A stretch of DNA of 64,000 nt from Pontederia crassipes (GCA_030549335.1 CM060195.1:49199975-49263974), one strand, 5' to 3'; shown: positions 22,705-37,245, numbered from the stretch's first letter. The notes: generated from the letters alone by a model not told the origin. Made by a program: numbers and translations.

Positions 22705-24470
22705 ATGGCCGATGCCGCCGGCGATCGCCTGAGCAGCCTTCCGGACGACATCCTCCACCGCGTCCTCTCGCTTCTCCCGTCCTTCGACGAGGCCGCGCGC
22801 ACATCCATCCTCGCCCGCCGCTGGCGCCTACTTTGGTCCTCCAACACCGTGCTTCATTTCTTCTTCTCCGGCAAGTTCCTCACCTCCGCCAAAGTCTTCT
22901 CCGGCGAAGTCGCGCTCGCCCGACGCATCGTCTCCGTCGTGGACGATTGCTTGGTTCGCGCCTCCGCCCCCGTCGTCGTATCCCTCCTGTTCCCGCTCTT
23001 GCCGATCCCGAGCTTCCCCTGTGTCCTTTCGCGTTGGCTTCGCTTCGCGGCAAACCACTGTGCTGCCGAGATCGTGCTCTATCCCGTCGGGTTCAGCGGT
23101 CAACAGATCAAGATCGCTTCGGTCATCTTTGACTGCAGCCACCTCTGTTCTCTTAAGGTTGATAGCTGTGCGTTCCCTTCGATTCCATCCCGCATCCTTG
23201 CCGACGGACATCATTGCTTCGCTGCGCTCAAAACGCTCTTCCTGTTCAAGGTTCGCTTCGTGGGAACGTCCCTCGACGAATTGCTTACCTTGTGTCCCAA
23301 CATTGAGCGTCTGGCGCTGTCTTCGTGCAAAGTGTCCGGCGGGATTGCCCTCTCATCTACCACTTTAAAGTTCTTCGCCGTGTACCAATCGAATGACAAA
23401 TCCAACCGTGTTGGTATAGTTTCAGCACCCAGACTTCAGCATCTGGTGTATAGCGGCGATATGCGGAAACTACTCTTCACGGCGGGCGCCATACCCGAGC
23501 TGGTGGAGGCGACTATACTATTCACATCAAGAAAACCATTCCAAGACGAACGCAGGTGGAGGCACTTGGCTTCCTCCGTTGCCCATGTGAAGAGACTATC
23601 TGTTAACTGTTGGTTCTACCAGGTTGCATGTTTTGGTTTCACTTGCAGACTATTATACATTAGCATGTCCATTTCTACAATCAATTAACTATTTACTCTT
23701 TTCTAAATTCTTGAAGTTTGCGCTTAACGGGAAGCATGCATCTGCGTGGCCTCAGGAGCCAATGTTTAAGAACTTAAAGGAGCTGCATTCTTGGCCAGTG
23801 TTTCAAAAGTCCCAAATCGGGTTCTTATCTCAAGAAAAGTTCACCGGCGCCTCTGTCCTTGCACTTTTCTCCATCCTCAGGGACTGTCCGCTGATTGAGA
23901 AGCTCTGCGTGCATGTTTGTGTCACTGTTTAATTCATTAGGATGCTTATTCAAGTTAACATTCCTCTACAAATTCTTATCTATGATGTCGTCTCTTTTTT
24001 TGTGTGTATTGCAGCGTAATTTCTACGATGAGGAAGAAGAAAGAGAGGACGGCCAATTGAACAGGATGTGCATGAAGGCTATGAGTGATCTTGAAGGGTG
24101 GGGAGTCTGGGGACTATCCGACGACGATGATTCATATCAAGAAATGGAATGGGTGGATCCTCTCAATGAGTTCGAGAATGCTGGATATGCTCTGCCGCAT
24201 CTTAAGACTCTGAAAGTGATTGAATACTCGGGTATGAGGTTGGAGCAGCGACTTGTGGAATTCGTGTTGGATAAGTCTGTGAACCTTCACTCTGTGATCA
24301 TCTACTATGCCCCCGATGTTGCTGATGAGCTCGGGAAGATGCGAAAAGTGGTAAATGATTTTCCAAAAGCTTCTGCAGATGTCCGCATATCAATGTCAGA
24401 AGTCCCGGACCAGCCTTGTTCTAAGGATAAGTTCATGATAAGCCTGAGGTGCCGTTCTGTAGAGTTCTGA
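22705..24470 (+). CDS. F-box/LRR/FBD protein, copy A (intact)
   Basis: Three exons, 22705-23622, 23717-23914 and 24015-24470, join in phase 0 at GT-AG introns to encode 523 residues. Residues about 5-50 form an F-box (DRLSSLPDDILHRVLSLLPS, then TSILARRWRLLW). The middle holds plant-type LRRs (HLCSLKVDSC, LDELLTLCPNIERLALSSC). The C-terminus (LPHLKTLKVIEYSGMRLEQR and LVEFVLDKSVNLHSVIIYY) is the FBD region. Such proteins are SCF ubiquitin-ligase substrate adaptors, binding SKP1 through the F-box; the substrate is unknown. The frame has no lesion. Only 138 bp separate the start codon from the MULE insertion that displaced the old promoter, so expression is uncertain. Exon 1 is strongly GC-rich, as is common in monocots. 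Copy B nearby is a dead tandem duplicate. Confidence 0.88.
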
Positions 24471-25510
24471 TTTCTGGGCATATGGCATGGAACATGATCT
24501 GACTTTTTGACTATTAGAAGTTTAGAAATCAAAGACATATTAGAATCAGATGGGAACACTGCGGCAGAGGACACTAGATAGTTGCTAAACTCTTTGTTAT
24601 ATGCTATCATACCAGCTGCTGAAGTGAACTCTTCGTTATATGCTATCTTTTGATATTAGGACCAGGTGTGAGAACACTGTGGCAAGTCACTAGCTAATAG
24701 CTGAACTATTTCCTATATGCTATCTTTTGATATGTGCCATCATACGAGCTGCTGAACTCTTGGTGATATAATGATGATGCATACTTGACCTGTCTACTTT
24801 TTTGTTAAAATACAACAACAACAAAGCTTTATCCCACTAGATGGAATCGATTACATGAATCATACGACGCTTCGTTAAGATTCAACAGGATTTTACGCTG
24901 GCTGTCGGGGCCTAACACGACCCTCCTCCTTTATCCGGGCTTACAACCGACTATAAAACATAGGCGAAGTTTTTTTTTGTTAAAATGCTGCTTATAATTT
25001 TTTTCACTTACCAATTAGACAGGGTATGCAGAAATTCTGTACTAGTGAATGTTGTGGTACATTCTTTTTCTTACAGACGATTACAAAAGTTATCAGGTAT
25101 TCTGTGGATTTAAAAAGTGTTACTCAGCATATTTCTGATTCTCTGATCAAGTTCTATGTTGCAAGAATATGATGTGCAGCCAATCCTTTTTTGCTCGAAG
25201 CCTTTTGTTATTTTGCAGTTTTTTAGGAGAAAAATCGAAAGGATGTTATACAACATGCTCAGTTCTTTTTTATTCTTATTTCTCTGAGATTGTTGTTTCA
25301 TATTAGCGTATTTGAAGCTAAACTTGATAGGCGCCATGCTGGAATTGAACAAGACTACTAATTCTTTAATGCTCTGAATTTTGATTAGAATGAACCTGAT
25401 TATCTGAGTGGTTATCGTTTCATTTTATATACGTGGAACGTGTGTTATAAATAGTTTGCCGGTCTTGATTATGTCACCTACCGTGCAGCAAACATCTTAT
25501 TATATATAAG
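24471..25510. other. 3' flank of F-box copy A
   Basis: Collinear with 37246-38050 downstream of copy B apart from the SINE at 24812-24972. No gene seen. The homology ends near TTATTATATATAA (about 25505). Confidence 0.7.
24812..24972 (-). repeat. SINE copy 2
   Basis: Same family as the copy at 192-367, TTG tail on the minus strand. The perfect 14-bp target duplication TTTTTTGTTAAAAT flanks it (24798-24811, 24973-24986). The matching site in copy B's flank (about 37563-37577) has a single TTTTTGTTAAAAT and no SINE. Confidence 0.88.
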
Positions 25511-26714
<1,204 letters not shown>

Positions 26715-28479
26715 TAATAGAATGTTCGAAAATAGAAATTAAAGTGACATGCCATCTCCGGCCATCCACGAGTCCAGTTATCCAAAAAAATGGAGAAAAT
26801 ACGGTGAGCTGGCCTGCCAAAACGCTACGACTGTTTATCTACCAATCAAGATCCAAAGATTATTTTAACCCAACGCGTACTATAACTAAACCCTTACCGT
26901 GTAATGCAAGTAATTTTAAAGAGATAAAAAATATTCAAAACTTAATTATCGAAAAAAAAAGATTCAAAACTTAAAAGGTCACTCGAGAAGCCACTCACTC
27001 AACAAACCAGAAAAAAACTACTTCCTTCCGTTTAGGTTTCTCGCCATATCGGAGGAACCGAGGAGCAACGATGGCCGATGCCGCCGGCGATCGCCTGAGC
27101 AGCCTTCCGGACGACTTCCTCCACCGCATCCTCTCGCTTCTCCCGTCCTTCGACGAGGCCGCACGCACATCCTGTAACGCCCCGAGACCCACGTGACTTT
27201 CACGTGCTCAGAGTCGTCCCAAATGCGCTACTCAATTTTCTATAAAACATTTTTGCGGAATATAAACAATAAATGCGGAAGACTTTTTCAATAATAACAG
27301 CTAATAATCCATTATATTCAAAATAATTAAAATATTAATAAGTTCACAATTCTAATAAATGCGGAAATAATAAAAATTAGACAACTCAATTTAGAACATG
27401 TGCAACATCTGTCTATCACCGAGCATAGCCACCTGCAGGATCATCCTCTATCAAAGTACTCTCACCTGCACGGATCCAGGTACAGGAAAATATCCATGAG
27501 TATAAAAATACTCAGTACGTAGGGTCTACTAAACAATCAATATGCTCAATCGAAAATAAGATATAATCAATGATGAGTCAATTGAGCAATCAATACAATA
27601 ATCAATTTACAATATAACAATTTATCAACATGAGCAACTATATCAAGTTATGGTCAAAAGACCAATCAATAGAGATAGCAATTAATAATTGCCTAATCAA
27701 TTGGATCGATGATCCTATATAACAATAGGACAATAAAGTCATAAATCAATAGGAAGGATCATAAAAAAATTAGATGATCGATCAATATTGATTTAGCAAT
27801 TAAATGTCTGATCACTATGACACTATTCGATTCAACAATTTTCAATTCAATATCAATGGTCATTGGTCAATTACAATTCAATTCGATTCAATGGGCGGAG
27901 GCAATGCCAGTCAACGCCAGTATCCAAATGACCATGATCTATTCAATTCGATTTCAATCCAACTCAATTCGATTCGATTTTAATTTAATTCAATTCAATT
28001 TACAATGTTCGGAGTTATCCAATTCAATGAGGAGCGCTCAGTCAATTAAGGGACACCATGCCACTTTCATGCAGGCCAGTGGGGGATCAGTGCCACGGCA
28101 AGCCCAATACGATTCAATGGGTTCGTGTATGGTGGGGGACGAGTGACCATACACAGGACAGCCATAGTTTTTACACTATCTGCCCCATTCAATTCAATTC
28201 AATTCAATTGGTCCCGGCTTAGTGGCAATCAGTGAACATGGGCCCAGTAGCTTTCGGCTTTTATCTTGTTTACCTAAAATGTCTATCTTTAAATAAATTA
28301 TCAATGATATAAATTCTGAACTCCAAACTAAGTAGGTCAACAATACAATCAAAATCATAGTATGAACAAATCAATCACCAACAATATCATTAATCCATCA
28401 AATTAATTAATAACAACAATAATAATCAGTAATTAAAATTTACTCAAAATAAATAATAACTACTCTCTGTTCATTACCC

Positions 28480-29220
28480 GTAACATCATTTTTCTTTCTC
28501 TCCATCTTCTCTGATTTTTACGGCCGTAAATTCTCTCTCCAAATTTTTACCCCCTATTTCATTACTGCCATAAACTTTTACACCCTATTCTATTACCCCC
28601 TTTCTGTTACCCCCTTTCTGTTACGGCCTTCCTGTTACACCCTATTCTATTACCCCCTTTCTGTTACGGCCTTCCTGTTACACCCTATTTTATTACCCTC
28701 TTTCTATTACGGCCATCAATTCCGTTACCCCCTTTCTGTTACGGCCTTCCTGTTACACCCTATTCTATTACCCCCTTTCTGTTACGGCCTTCCTGTTACA
28801 CCCTATTCTATTACCCCTTTCTATTACGACCATCAATTCCGTTACCCCCTTTCTGTTACGGCCATCAATTCCGTTACCCCCTTTCTGTTACGGCCATCCC
28901 GTTACGGCCTATCCGTTACGGCCGTAAAACTCCACTCTTCGGCCGTAACACATTTTTTTTTTATTTCCTTTACGGCCAATCTATCTCTCCTTTCCTCTTT
29001 CTTTCTTTTCTCTCTATTCTTTTCTATTTCATTACGGCCGAAACCTAACTCTTCGGCCGTAACATTATTTTTTTTTTCTTTTACGGACGTAAACGCTCGT
29101 TCTCGACCGTAAAAATCACCTGTTACGGTCGCCGCCGACATCTATTACGGCCGACATCTTCTCTCTATCTTTTCTATTTCATTACGGCCGAAACCTAACT
29201 CTTCGGCCGTAACATTATTT
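28480..29220. repeat. TTACGGCC-type minisatellite in the 3' LTR
   Basis: Dense tandem variants of TTACCCCCTTTCTGTTACGGCC and the like (about 28560-28915), continuing as palindromic TTACGGCCGTAA and CTCTTCGGCCGTAACA motifs to 29220. The same array is at 34390-35110 in the other LTR. Confidence 0.9.
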
Positions 29221-29706
29221 TTTCTTTCTTTCGACAAAGTCGATATGAATAGGCTTTACAAAAATTAACATAATCTAATAAACCTACGGATCCCCTCTAC
29301 GTACCTCGTAGTCGTTCGACGTTGAATCATGCCTTGCCATGCCTCTGCCGTCGGACACCAAGAACCAAAGAAACTGAAATTACTTTGACGGCTAACCTTC
29401 AAGGTTTATTTATAGGCTCTTAAATCTTTATCTCCAATTCATCTATAACTTACAATCCTAATCAAATTTAATCTTTTAATTAATCTCTTTTAACAAATTT
29501 TGATTTGTTTTAATAATTAAATAATTCCGAATTTAAATAAATATCCCATAATACATTTTTATCCTTAATTAAACTCCTCCCCTATTTTCCTTTATTTTCG
29601 GAATTATTTATTATAATAATATTAATGGTCATTTTTCTCAAAATAAATAATAAAATATTATTTTTCTAACTCTCAAAAATTGGGGTCGTTACATCATAAC
29701 CTCCTT

Positions 29707-32700
29707 AAAAATAAATTCGTCCTCGAATTTGCGTAAACGAAACTACATCATCTATCTAACAAATTTGAAAAATCTTTTCTGATTTCAACTTTCCGTTTTA
29801 AAATGTCATCTTCATCTTCATGATGTGTCCTACATATGTTACTAATCTCACTATGTTAGCCTACTATTTTTGTCTCATGTGGACTACCTTCAACATTTCT
29901 TGATGAAGCAAATTTTGTCAACATCCTTTTGAATGTGTGTCAGTATTCTCATGACAAGAATCAATGAATTGTCCATCAACCTCACTCCAGCTGATAGGTG
30001 AGCAATAATGCCTTCCATACATGACTATGAAGTGACATGCCTATGTCAGAGTGGCGACTGTTGCCACATACTAACTTCGCTAGTGGGAGCTGATCGTTCC
30101 AACTATCACTCCGGTCTAATGCAAGTCCAGAACATTTTTTTTTTTTAAAGTCTGAATTGACCATTCAGACTACCCATTCGTCTGTGAATGGAAGGTGATC
30201 TAGAAGTTCAACCACATCCCAATTGCTCTATAGATGCTCCATCAGAATTGGTCTATGCATTGTAGATTCTTATCCGACGCGATGGATATCAACACTCCAT
30301 GTAGTCGGATAACCTCTTTAAAAAAAATGACCATGAGGCTTTCGATGGACTAACATTTCTCTAATGGGTATGACATTGGCTATTTTAATATATCAATCCT
30401 CTATTACTCCTATCACATTGTGTCCATGTCAAGCCCTCTAATAACATCCATCGTTATCCCTTTTTTTTTTTTAATGCTATTGAGGATTTTCAAGCTCTTG
30501 TAGTACACCATATGACATCTGATGCTTTACTTTCATTTGCCGACCTTCCATACTAATTTCGATTACATGTAAGATTTGTTGCTATTCTTGCACCATCACT
30601 GTTGGTCACTAGACTGACTTGGATGATACAATTGCTCAATGCTCATATTCTGTCGGCTCACCGCCAAATGAGCAAGTGACCTTTCTGTTTAAAATATGCT
30701 CAATTGAGTTTGCTTTGACAAACTCGTAATCTTTCAATAATTTGATCTCTTTTTTTTTCGACAAATGTTCGGAAGTGTACCTCAACTTTGGTGGTTCGTG
30801 GAGAATTCAAACTCTTCACCCTACACATTGTGTCACCGATTCTTGGGGTGAAGACCACAATTGCTAATTCGATATCTAATCGTCTTAATGTGTTGGCAAC
30901 TATCTTCTTCCTATATAGCATCAAGACTCATGCCATGCGGGGGTTGTATGCATGGTTGTGGGCGACATAACCTCGGCCTGAAGGTCTTTTCAAAAGAAGG
31001 ACATCGTTGTCAATTTCTTCTCCAATTCTTAAAACCTATTTTTAACCTTTCTTGAGCCATTCAAATTTTTATATCTTTTTGTCCTTCTTGGTGAGGTTCG
31101 TCCATGGCAATACTATTGTGTTGTAATCTGGTGCGACTCTCCGCTAATATTCTGCAAGTCTAATGCGACTATTCAAAAATATCTTGCAAGTCTAAGGAAG
31201 TTTTTTTTTCCTCTTTAACACGTCCATTGGTTGAATCCATTTGATTATAGCATTCATCTTTTGATATTCCATCTATGCGATATTTCTGGAGAACATTATC
31301 TCATTCTGCCAAAATTTGTATTTCGATAATTTGGCGCATACTCATTTCTCTTAGTGTTTGCAGTGCAATATGCAAATGTTCTGCATGTTCCTCTAGGCTT
31401 GACGAATATATTGGAATATCATCGATCTTGGGTTAACCAATGTAGTAACAACTATACTATAATTTTTTTAACATACTTGGATGCTGTCCTTCTTCCATAC
31501 CATTATGTGTGCACTTCATCACTTTTTCTATTGAGTTCGAGTGCTCAACTTTTTACGGTAAATTATGAGCACCAACTAATCGATAACCTCCTTAGAAATA
31601 TTGTCATATGTGTGCTTCCATTAAACACTCTACTTTTCAATGGTCAATTTTTTTTTTATGAAAAGTAAACTATAAACTATATTCATTCCATAGAACACAT
31701 GCTATTTGGATATACAAAATATCTAAGGACTAGTTGGAGTGGAGATTACAATTTCGACTTGATTAAGCTTCAAATCATATGTCATAGCATATCAATCTAT
31801 TTGGGTGATTTCAGCACCATTCTTGGAAGCCTATTGTTGTCGTAGAGGTTCGACCCATTTTGATTCATCGCAATCTCTTGCGAAGTGACTCATCTTGCCA
31901 CAATTTAGGCATGCACCCATCGCCCAATAACATTCACCGAGATGCATTTTGTGGCAGTAGTTACATGATTCTCTATGTGGTGGAGGATCCCTCCGTGTTG
32001 GATATGACCTTCCTCGGTTGTAGTTTTCGTGATGCCGCTTCTCTCTTCTTTGATGTCTTCTATCTTTACTCCAAATATGATTATGATCATTATATATATC
32101 CTCTTGATTCGGTTGAGTTGCGTTTGTTATGTCGTCATTTTCACGCATGGTAGCAAACTCTTTCGCAACTTGAAGGGTATGATAGTTACAACATTTTACC
32201 CGTCCTCAGGGGCTTGGCTTGAGACCTTCCACCCATTGCTTAACGCGATTTCTCTCTGATTGACGTCGAGTAACATACTTCTCCAACTTTAAGAATTCGA
32301 TCATGTAGTCCTCGACTGTCATGGTATCCTGTTATAGATCTCGATATTCCTTCCGTTTTCTCGCTCTTCGGGAAACAGGTAACAGCGATCCTTGAATATC
32401 TTTTTAAACTTTCTCCAAGGAATTATGTCCTTTTTCGGAGAATGTGCCAGCCTTTGTTGTGTTCCACCAATGCCTAGCGTCACCTGTTAAACGCCTCGTA
32501 GCACATATAGTCTTGCAGTTCTCACCGCAGTCTATGTTCACTAGGGTTTGATCAATTTCTTCCAACCACCTATAGGCTTTCTCGAAGTCACCATTCCCAA
32601 TAAATTGGTGAGACTGTAAGCTAAGAAATTCTTAAAAAATCTCTTTTCGATTATCGTGAGGAGGAACATCATGACTCTGAGTGTTGCTATATTATTCATA

Positions 32701-33066
32701 CATTGAATGAGATTCATACGGTGATGATCCATGCCTCGATCGTTCCTCTTGACGCTCATTGACCCATTCATTATTTACTTGTGGGCCTTGGGCCGCTTGG
32801 CCATCCTCCTCTGCACTTTGAGGATTCGATCATCGATATCTATTTCTCAGTTCATGATAAAATTGATGAGAGGTCATCAACTTGAAAGACATCTGTGCTC
32901 ACTCAATAATAAACAATACAATACAATTCCATAAGTAAGTAGTCAATGACAATGTCATAATGAAAAACTTACTTGACCCTACTGGATGGCTGCAGTGGTT
33001 GCTCGTGACAGTTGCACATGGACTCAATTCTATCTATTAGAGACAGCTAAGAAGTGTCTCTCCTTA
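29707..33066 (-). pseudogene. Remnant gag-pol of the young LTR element
   Basis: Gag is at about 32770-31830 on the minus strand and ends in two knuckle-like clusters, CNYCHKMHLGEC and CLNCGKMSHFARDC. An RT remnant KIDDIPIYSSSLEEHAEHL lies at about 31365-31430 (normally FIDD). The integrase piece SWNDQLPLAKLVCGNSRHSD lies at about 30045-30105. These are in Ty3/gypsy order, but protease and much of RT are missing and stops occur throughout. Decay is far greater than the LTR divergence suggests, so recent mobility must have relied on proteins from another element. Confidence 0.75.
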
Positions 33067-34389
33067 GGCTCTGATACCTTCTGTAACGCCCCGAGACCCA
33101 CGTGACTTTCACGTGCTCAGAGTCGTCCCAAAGGCGCTACTCAATTTTCTATAAAACATTTTTGCGGAATATAAACAATAAATGCGGAAGACTTTTTCAA
33201 TAATAACAGCTAATAATCCATTATATTCAAAATAATTAAAATATTAATAAGTTCACAATTCTAATAAATGCGGAAATAATAAAAATTAGACAACTCAATC
33301 TAGAACATGTGCAACATCTGTCTATCACCGAGCATAGCCACCTGCAGGATCATCCTCTATCAAAGTACTCTCACCTGCACGGATCCAGGTACAGGGAAAT
33401 ATCCATGAGTATAAAAATACTCAGTACGTAGGGTCTACTAAACAATCAATATGCTCAATCGAAAATAAGATATAATCAATGATGAGTCAATTGAGCAATC
33501 AATACAATAATCAATTTACAATATAACAATTTATCAACATGAGCAACTATATCAAGTTATGGTCAAAAGACCAATCAATAGATATAGCAATTAATAATTG
33601 CCTAATCAATTGGATCGATGATTCTATATAACAATAGGACAATAAAGTCATAAATCAATAGGAAGGATCATAAAAAAATCAGATGATCGATCAATATTGA
33701 TTTAGCAATTAAATGTCTGATCACTATGACACTATTCGATTCAACAATTTTCAATTCAATATCAATGGTCATTGGTCAATTACAATTCAATTCGATTCAA
33801 TGGGCGGAGGCAATGCCAGTCAACGCCAGTATCCAAATGACCATGATCTATTCAATTCGATTTCAATCCAACTCAATTCGATTCGATTTTAATTTAATTC
33901 AATTCAATTTACAATGTTCGGAGTTATCCAATTCAATGAGGAGCGCTCAGTCAATTAAGGGACACCATGCCACTTTCATGCAGGCCAGTGGGGGATCAGT
34001 GCCACGGCAAGCCCAATACGATTCAATGGGTTCGTGTATGGTGGGGGACGAGTGACCATACACAGGACAGCCATAGTTTTTACACTATCTGCCCCATTCA
34101 ATTCAATTCAATTCAATTGGTCCCGGCTTAGTGGCAATCAGTGAACATGGGCCCAGTAGCTTTCGGCTTTTATCTTGTTTACCTAAAATGTCTATCTTTA
34201 AATAAATTATCAATGATATAAATTCTGAACTCCAAACTAAGTAGGTCAACAATACAATCAAAATCATAGTATGAACAAATCAATCACCAACAATATCATT
34301 AATCCATCAAATTAATTAATAACAACAATAATAATCAGTAATTAAAATTTACTCAAAATAAATAATAACTACTCTCTGTTCATTACCCG

Positions 34390-35110
34390 TAACATCATTT
34401 TTCTTTCTCTCCATCTTCTCTGATTTTTACGGCCGTAAATTCTCTCTCCAAATTTTTACCCCCTATTTCATTACTGCCATAAACTTTTACACCCTATTCT
34501 ATTACCCCCTTTCTGTTACCCCCTTTCTGTTACGGCCTTCCTGTTACACCCTATTCTATTACCCCCTTTCTGTTACGGCCTTCCTGTTACACCCTATTTT
34601 ATTACCCCCTTTCTATTACGGCCATCAATTCCGTTACCCCCTTTCTGTTACGGCCTTCCTGTTACACCCTATTCTATTACCCCCTTTCTGTTACGGCCTT
34701 CCTGTTACACCCTATTCTATTACCCCTTTCTATTACGACCATCAATTCCGTTACCCCCTTTCTGTTACGGCCATCAATTCCGTTACCCCCTTTCTGTTAC
34801 GGCCATCCCGTTACGGCCTATCCGTTACGGCCGTAAAACTCCACTCTTCGGCCGTAACACATTTTTTTTTTATTTCCTTTACGGCCAATCTATCTCCCCT
34901 TTCCTCTTTCTTTCTTTTCTCTCTATTCTTTTCTATTTCATTACGGCCGAAACCTAACTCTTCGGCCGTAACATTATTTTTTTTTTCTTTTATGGGCGTA
35001 AACGCTCGTTCTCGACCGTAAAAATCACCTGTTACGGTCGCCGCCGACATCTTCTCTCTATCTTTTCTATTTCATTACGGCCGAAACCTAACTCTTCGGC
35101 CGTAACATTA
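34390..35110. repeat. TTACGGCC-type minisatellite in the 5' LTR
   Basis: Counterpart of the array at 28480-29220. It lacks one 16-bp repeat step present in the other copy (about 29143-29159). Confidence 0.9.
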
Positions 35111-37245
35111 TTTTTTCTTTCTTTCGACAAAGTCGATATGAATAGGCTTTACAAAAATTAACATAATCTAATAAACCTACGGATCCCCTCTACGTACCTC
35201 GTAGTCGTTCGACGTTGAATCATGCCTTGCCATGCCTCTGCCGTCGGACACCAAGAACCAAAGAAACTGAAATTACTTTGACGGCTAACCTTCAAGGTTT
35301 ATTTATAGGCTCTTAAATCTTTATCTCCAATTCATCTATAACTTACAATCCTAATCAAATTTAATCTTTTAATTAATCTCTTTTAACAAATTTTGATTTG
35401 TTTTAATAATTAAATAATTCCGAATTTAAATAAATATCCCATAATACATTTTTATCCTTAATTAAACTCCTCCCCTATTTTCCTTTATTTTCGGAATTAT
35501 TTATTATAATAATATTAATGATCATTTTTCTCAAAATAAATAATAAAATATTATTTTTCTAACTCTCAAAAATTGGGGTCGTTACACATCCATTCTCGCC
35601 CGCCGCTGGCGCCTACTTTGGTCCTCCGACACCGTGCTCCATTTCTTCTTCGCCGTCGAGTTCCTCACCTCCGCCGAAGGCGACTCCGGCGACGTCGTGC
35701 TCGCCCGACGCATAGTCTCCGTCGTGGACGAATGCTTGGTTCGCGCCTCCGCCCCCGTCCTCGTATCCCTCCTGCTCCCGCTCTTGCCGACCCCGAGCTT
35801 CCCTTCTGTCCTCTCGCGCTGGCTTCGCTTCGCGGCAAACCACTCTGCCGCCGAGATCGTGCTCCATCCCGTCCTCCTCAACTGTCAAGAGATCGCGATC
35901 CCTTCGGTCATCTTTGATTGCAGCCACCTCTATTCTCTCAAGGTTGATAGCTGTGTGTTCCCTTCGATTCCATCCCGCATCCTTGCCGACGGGCGTCGTT
36001 GCTTCGCCGCGCTCAAAATGCTCTCCATGTTCTATGTTGGCTTCGTGGGCACGTCCCTAGGCGAATTGCTTACTTTGTGTCCCAACATTGTACGTCTGGT
36101 GCTGTCTTCCTGCAAAGTGTCCGGCGTGATTTCCATCTCATCTTCCACTTTAAAGTTCTTCGCTGTGTACCAATGGAATGACAAATCCAACCGTGTTGGT
36201 ATAGTTTCAGCGCCCAGACTTCAGCATCTGGTGTATAGCGGCGATATGAAGAATCAACTCTTCACAGCGAGCGCCTTACCGGAGCTGGAGGAGGCGACTA
36301 TACTATTCACGTCGAGAAAACCATTCAAAGACAAACGCAGGTAGAGGCATTTCGCCTCCTCCATTGGCCATGTCAAGAGACTATCTGTTAACTGTTGGTT
36401 CTACCAGGTTGCATGTTTTGGTTTTACTTGCAGATTATCTATCCATTAGCATGTCCATTTCTACTAACTATTTACTCTTTTCTGAATTCTTCAAGTTTGC
36501 GCTTAACGGGAAGCATGCATCTGCGTGGCCTCGAGAGCCGATGTTTAAGAACTTAAAGGAATTGCATTCTTGGCCAGTGTTTCAAAAGTCCCAAATCGGA
36601 TACTTCTCTGGAGAACAGTTCACCGGCGCTTCTGTTCTTGCGCTTTTCTCCATCCTCAGGGATTGTCCGCTGATTGAGTAGCTCTGCGTGCATGTATGTT
36701 TGTGTCACTGCTTAGTTCATTCGGATGCTTATTTAAGTTAACAATTCTCTGCAAACTCTTATGTACGATGTTGTCTCTTTCTTTTGTGTGTATTGCAGCG
36801 TAATTTCTACTATGAGCAAGAAGAAAAAGAGGACGGACAAATGAACTGGATGTGCATGAAGGCTATGAGTGATCTTGAAGGGTGGGGACTATCCGACGAC
36901 GATGATCCATATCAAGAGATGGAATGGGTGGATCCTCTCAATGAATTCGAGAATGTTGGATATGCTCTGCCGCATCTTAAAACTCTGAAAGTGATTGAAT
37001 ACTCGAGTATGAGGTTGGAACAGCGACTTGTGGAATTCGTGTTGGAGAAGTCTGTTAACCTTCGCTCTGTGATCATCTACTATGTCCCCGATGTTGCTGT
37101 TGAGCTCGGGAAGATGCGAAATCTTGTAAATGCTTTTCCTAAAGCTTCTGCAGATGTCCGTATATCAATGTCAGAACTCCCGGACCGGCCTTGCTCAAAG
37201 GATAACTTCATGGTAAGCCTGATGTGCCGTCCCATAGAATTCTGA

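Larger units (their letters stand above)
27173..35586 (-). mobile_element. Young non-autonomous Ty3/gypsy LTR retrotransposon in F-box copy B
   Basis: 5-bp target duplication CATCC (27168-27172, 35587-35591). LTRs at 27173-29693 (3' LTR) and 33082-35586 (5' LTR) have TG..CA ends, and by eye differ by about 11 substitutions and one 16-bp indel over 2.5 kb. On the minus strand the primer-binding site GGTATCAGAGCC is at 33067-33078, three bases from the LTR. The polypurine tract AAGGAGGTTATGA (29694-29706) abuts the 3' LTR. The internal region is only 3.4 kb and its coding capacity is lost. Confidence 0.92.
27071..37245 (+). pseudogene. F-box/LRR/FBD protein, copy B, disrupted
   Basis: Tandem duplicate of the gene at 22705. 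Exon 1 is split: 27071-27172 encodes MADAAGDRLSSLPDDFLHRI through the start of the F-box second helix, then an LTR retrotransposon occupies 27173-35586, and exon 1 resumes after the duplicated CATCC to 36407. Exon 2 is 36496-36693 and exon 3 is 36799-37245. Two further lesions lie outside the transposon: a Trp-to-TAG change at 36342-36344 in exon 1 and a Lys-to-TAG change at 36679-36681 in exon 2. Exon 3 lacks three codons relative to copy A (GWGVWG becomes GWG). Splice sites are retained. The upstream region 26715-27070 is uninterrupted, unlike copy A. It cannot make the full protein. Confidence 0.9.

Noticed and set aside
22828..23214. Minus-strand 128-codon ORF within F-box exon 1
   Set aside because: Antisense shadow of the F-box coding frame; the same occurs at 35582-35927 and opposite FKBP17-2 at 51572-52027.
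27817..28146. 109-codon ORF present identically in both LTRs (also 33726-34055)
   Set aside because: Sequence is built from AATTCAATTCG repeats in the non-coding LTR; identity only reflects the recent insertion.
28560..28915. Regularly spaced repeats that could be mistaken for a CRISPR-like array
   Set aside because: Plant nuclear LTR minisatellite with variable unit length and no unique spacers.
28902..29141. 79-codon Lys/Glu-rich ORF in both LTRs (also 34811-35050)
   Set aside because: Arises from the TTACGGCC-type repeat region; one LTR copy differs by substitutions that show no coding constraint, and no family is recognised.
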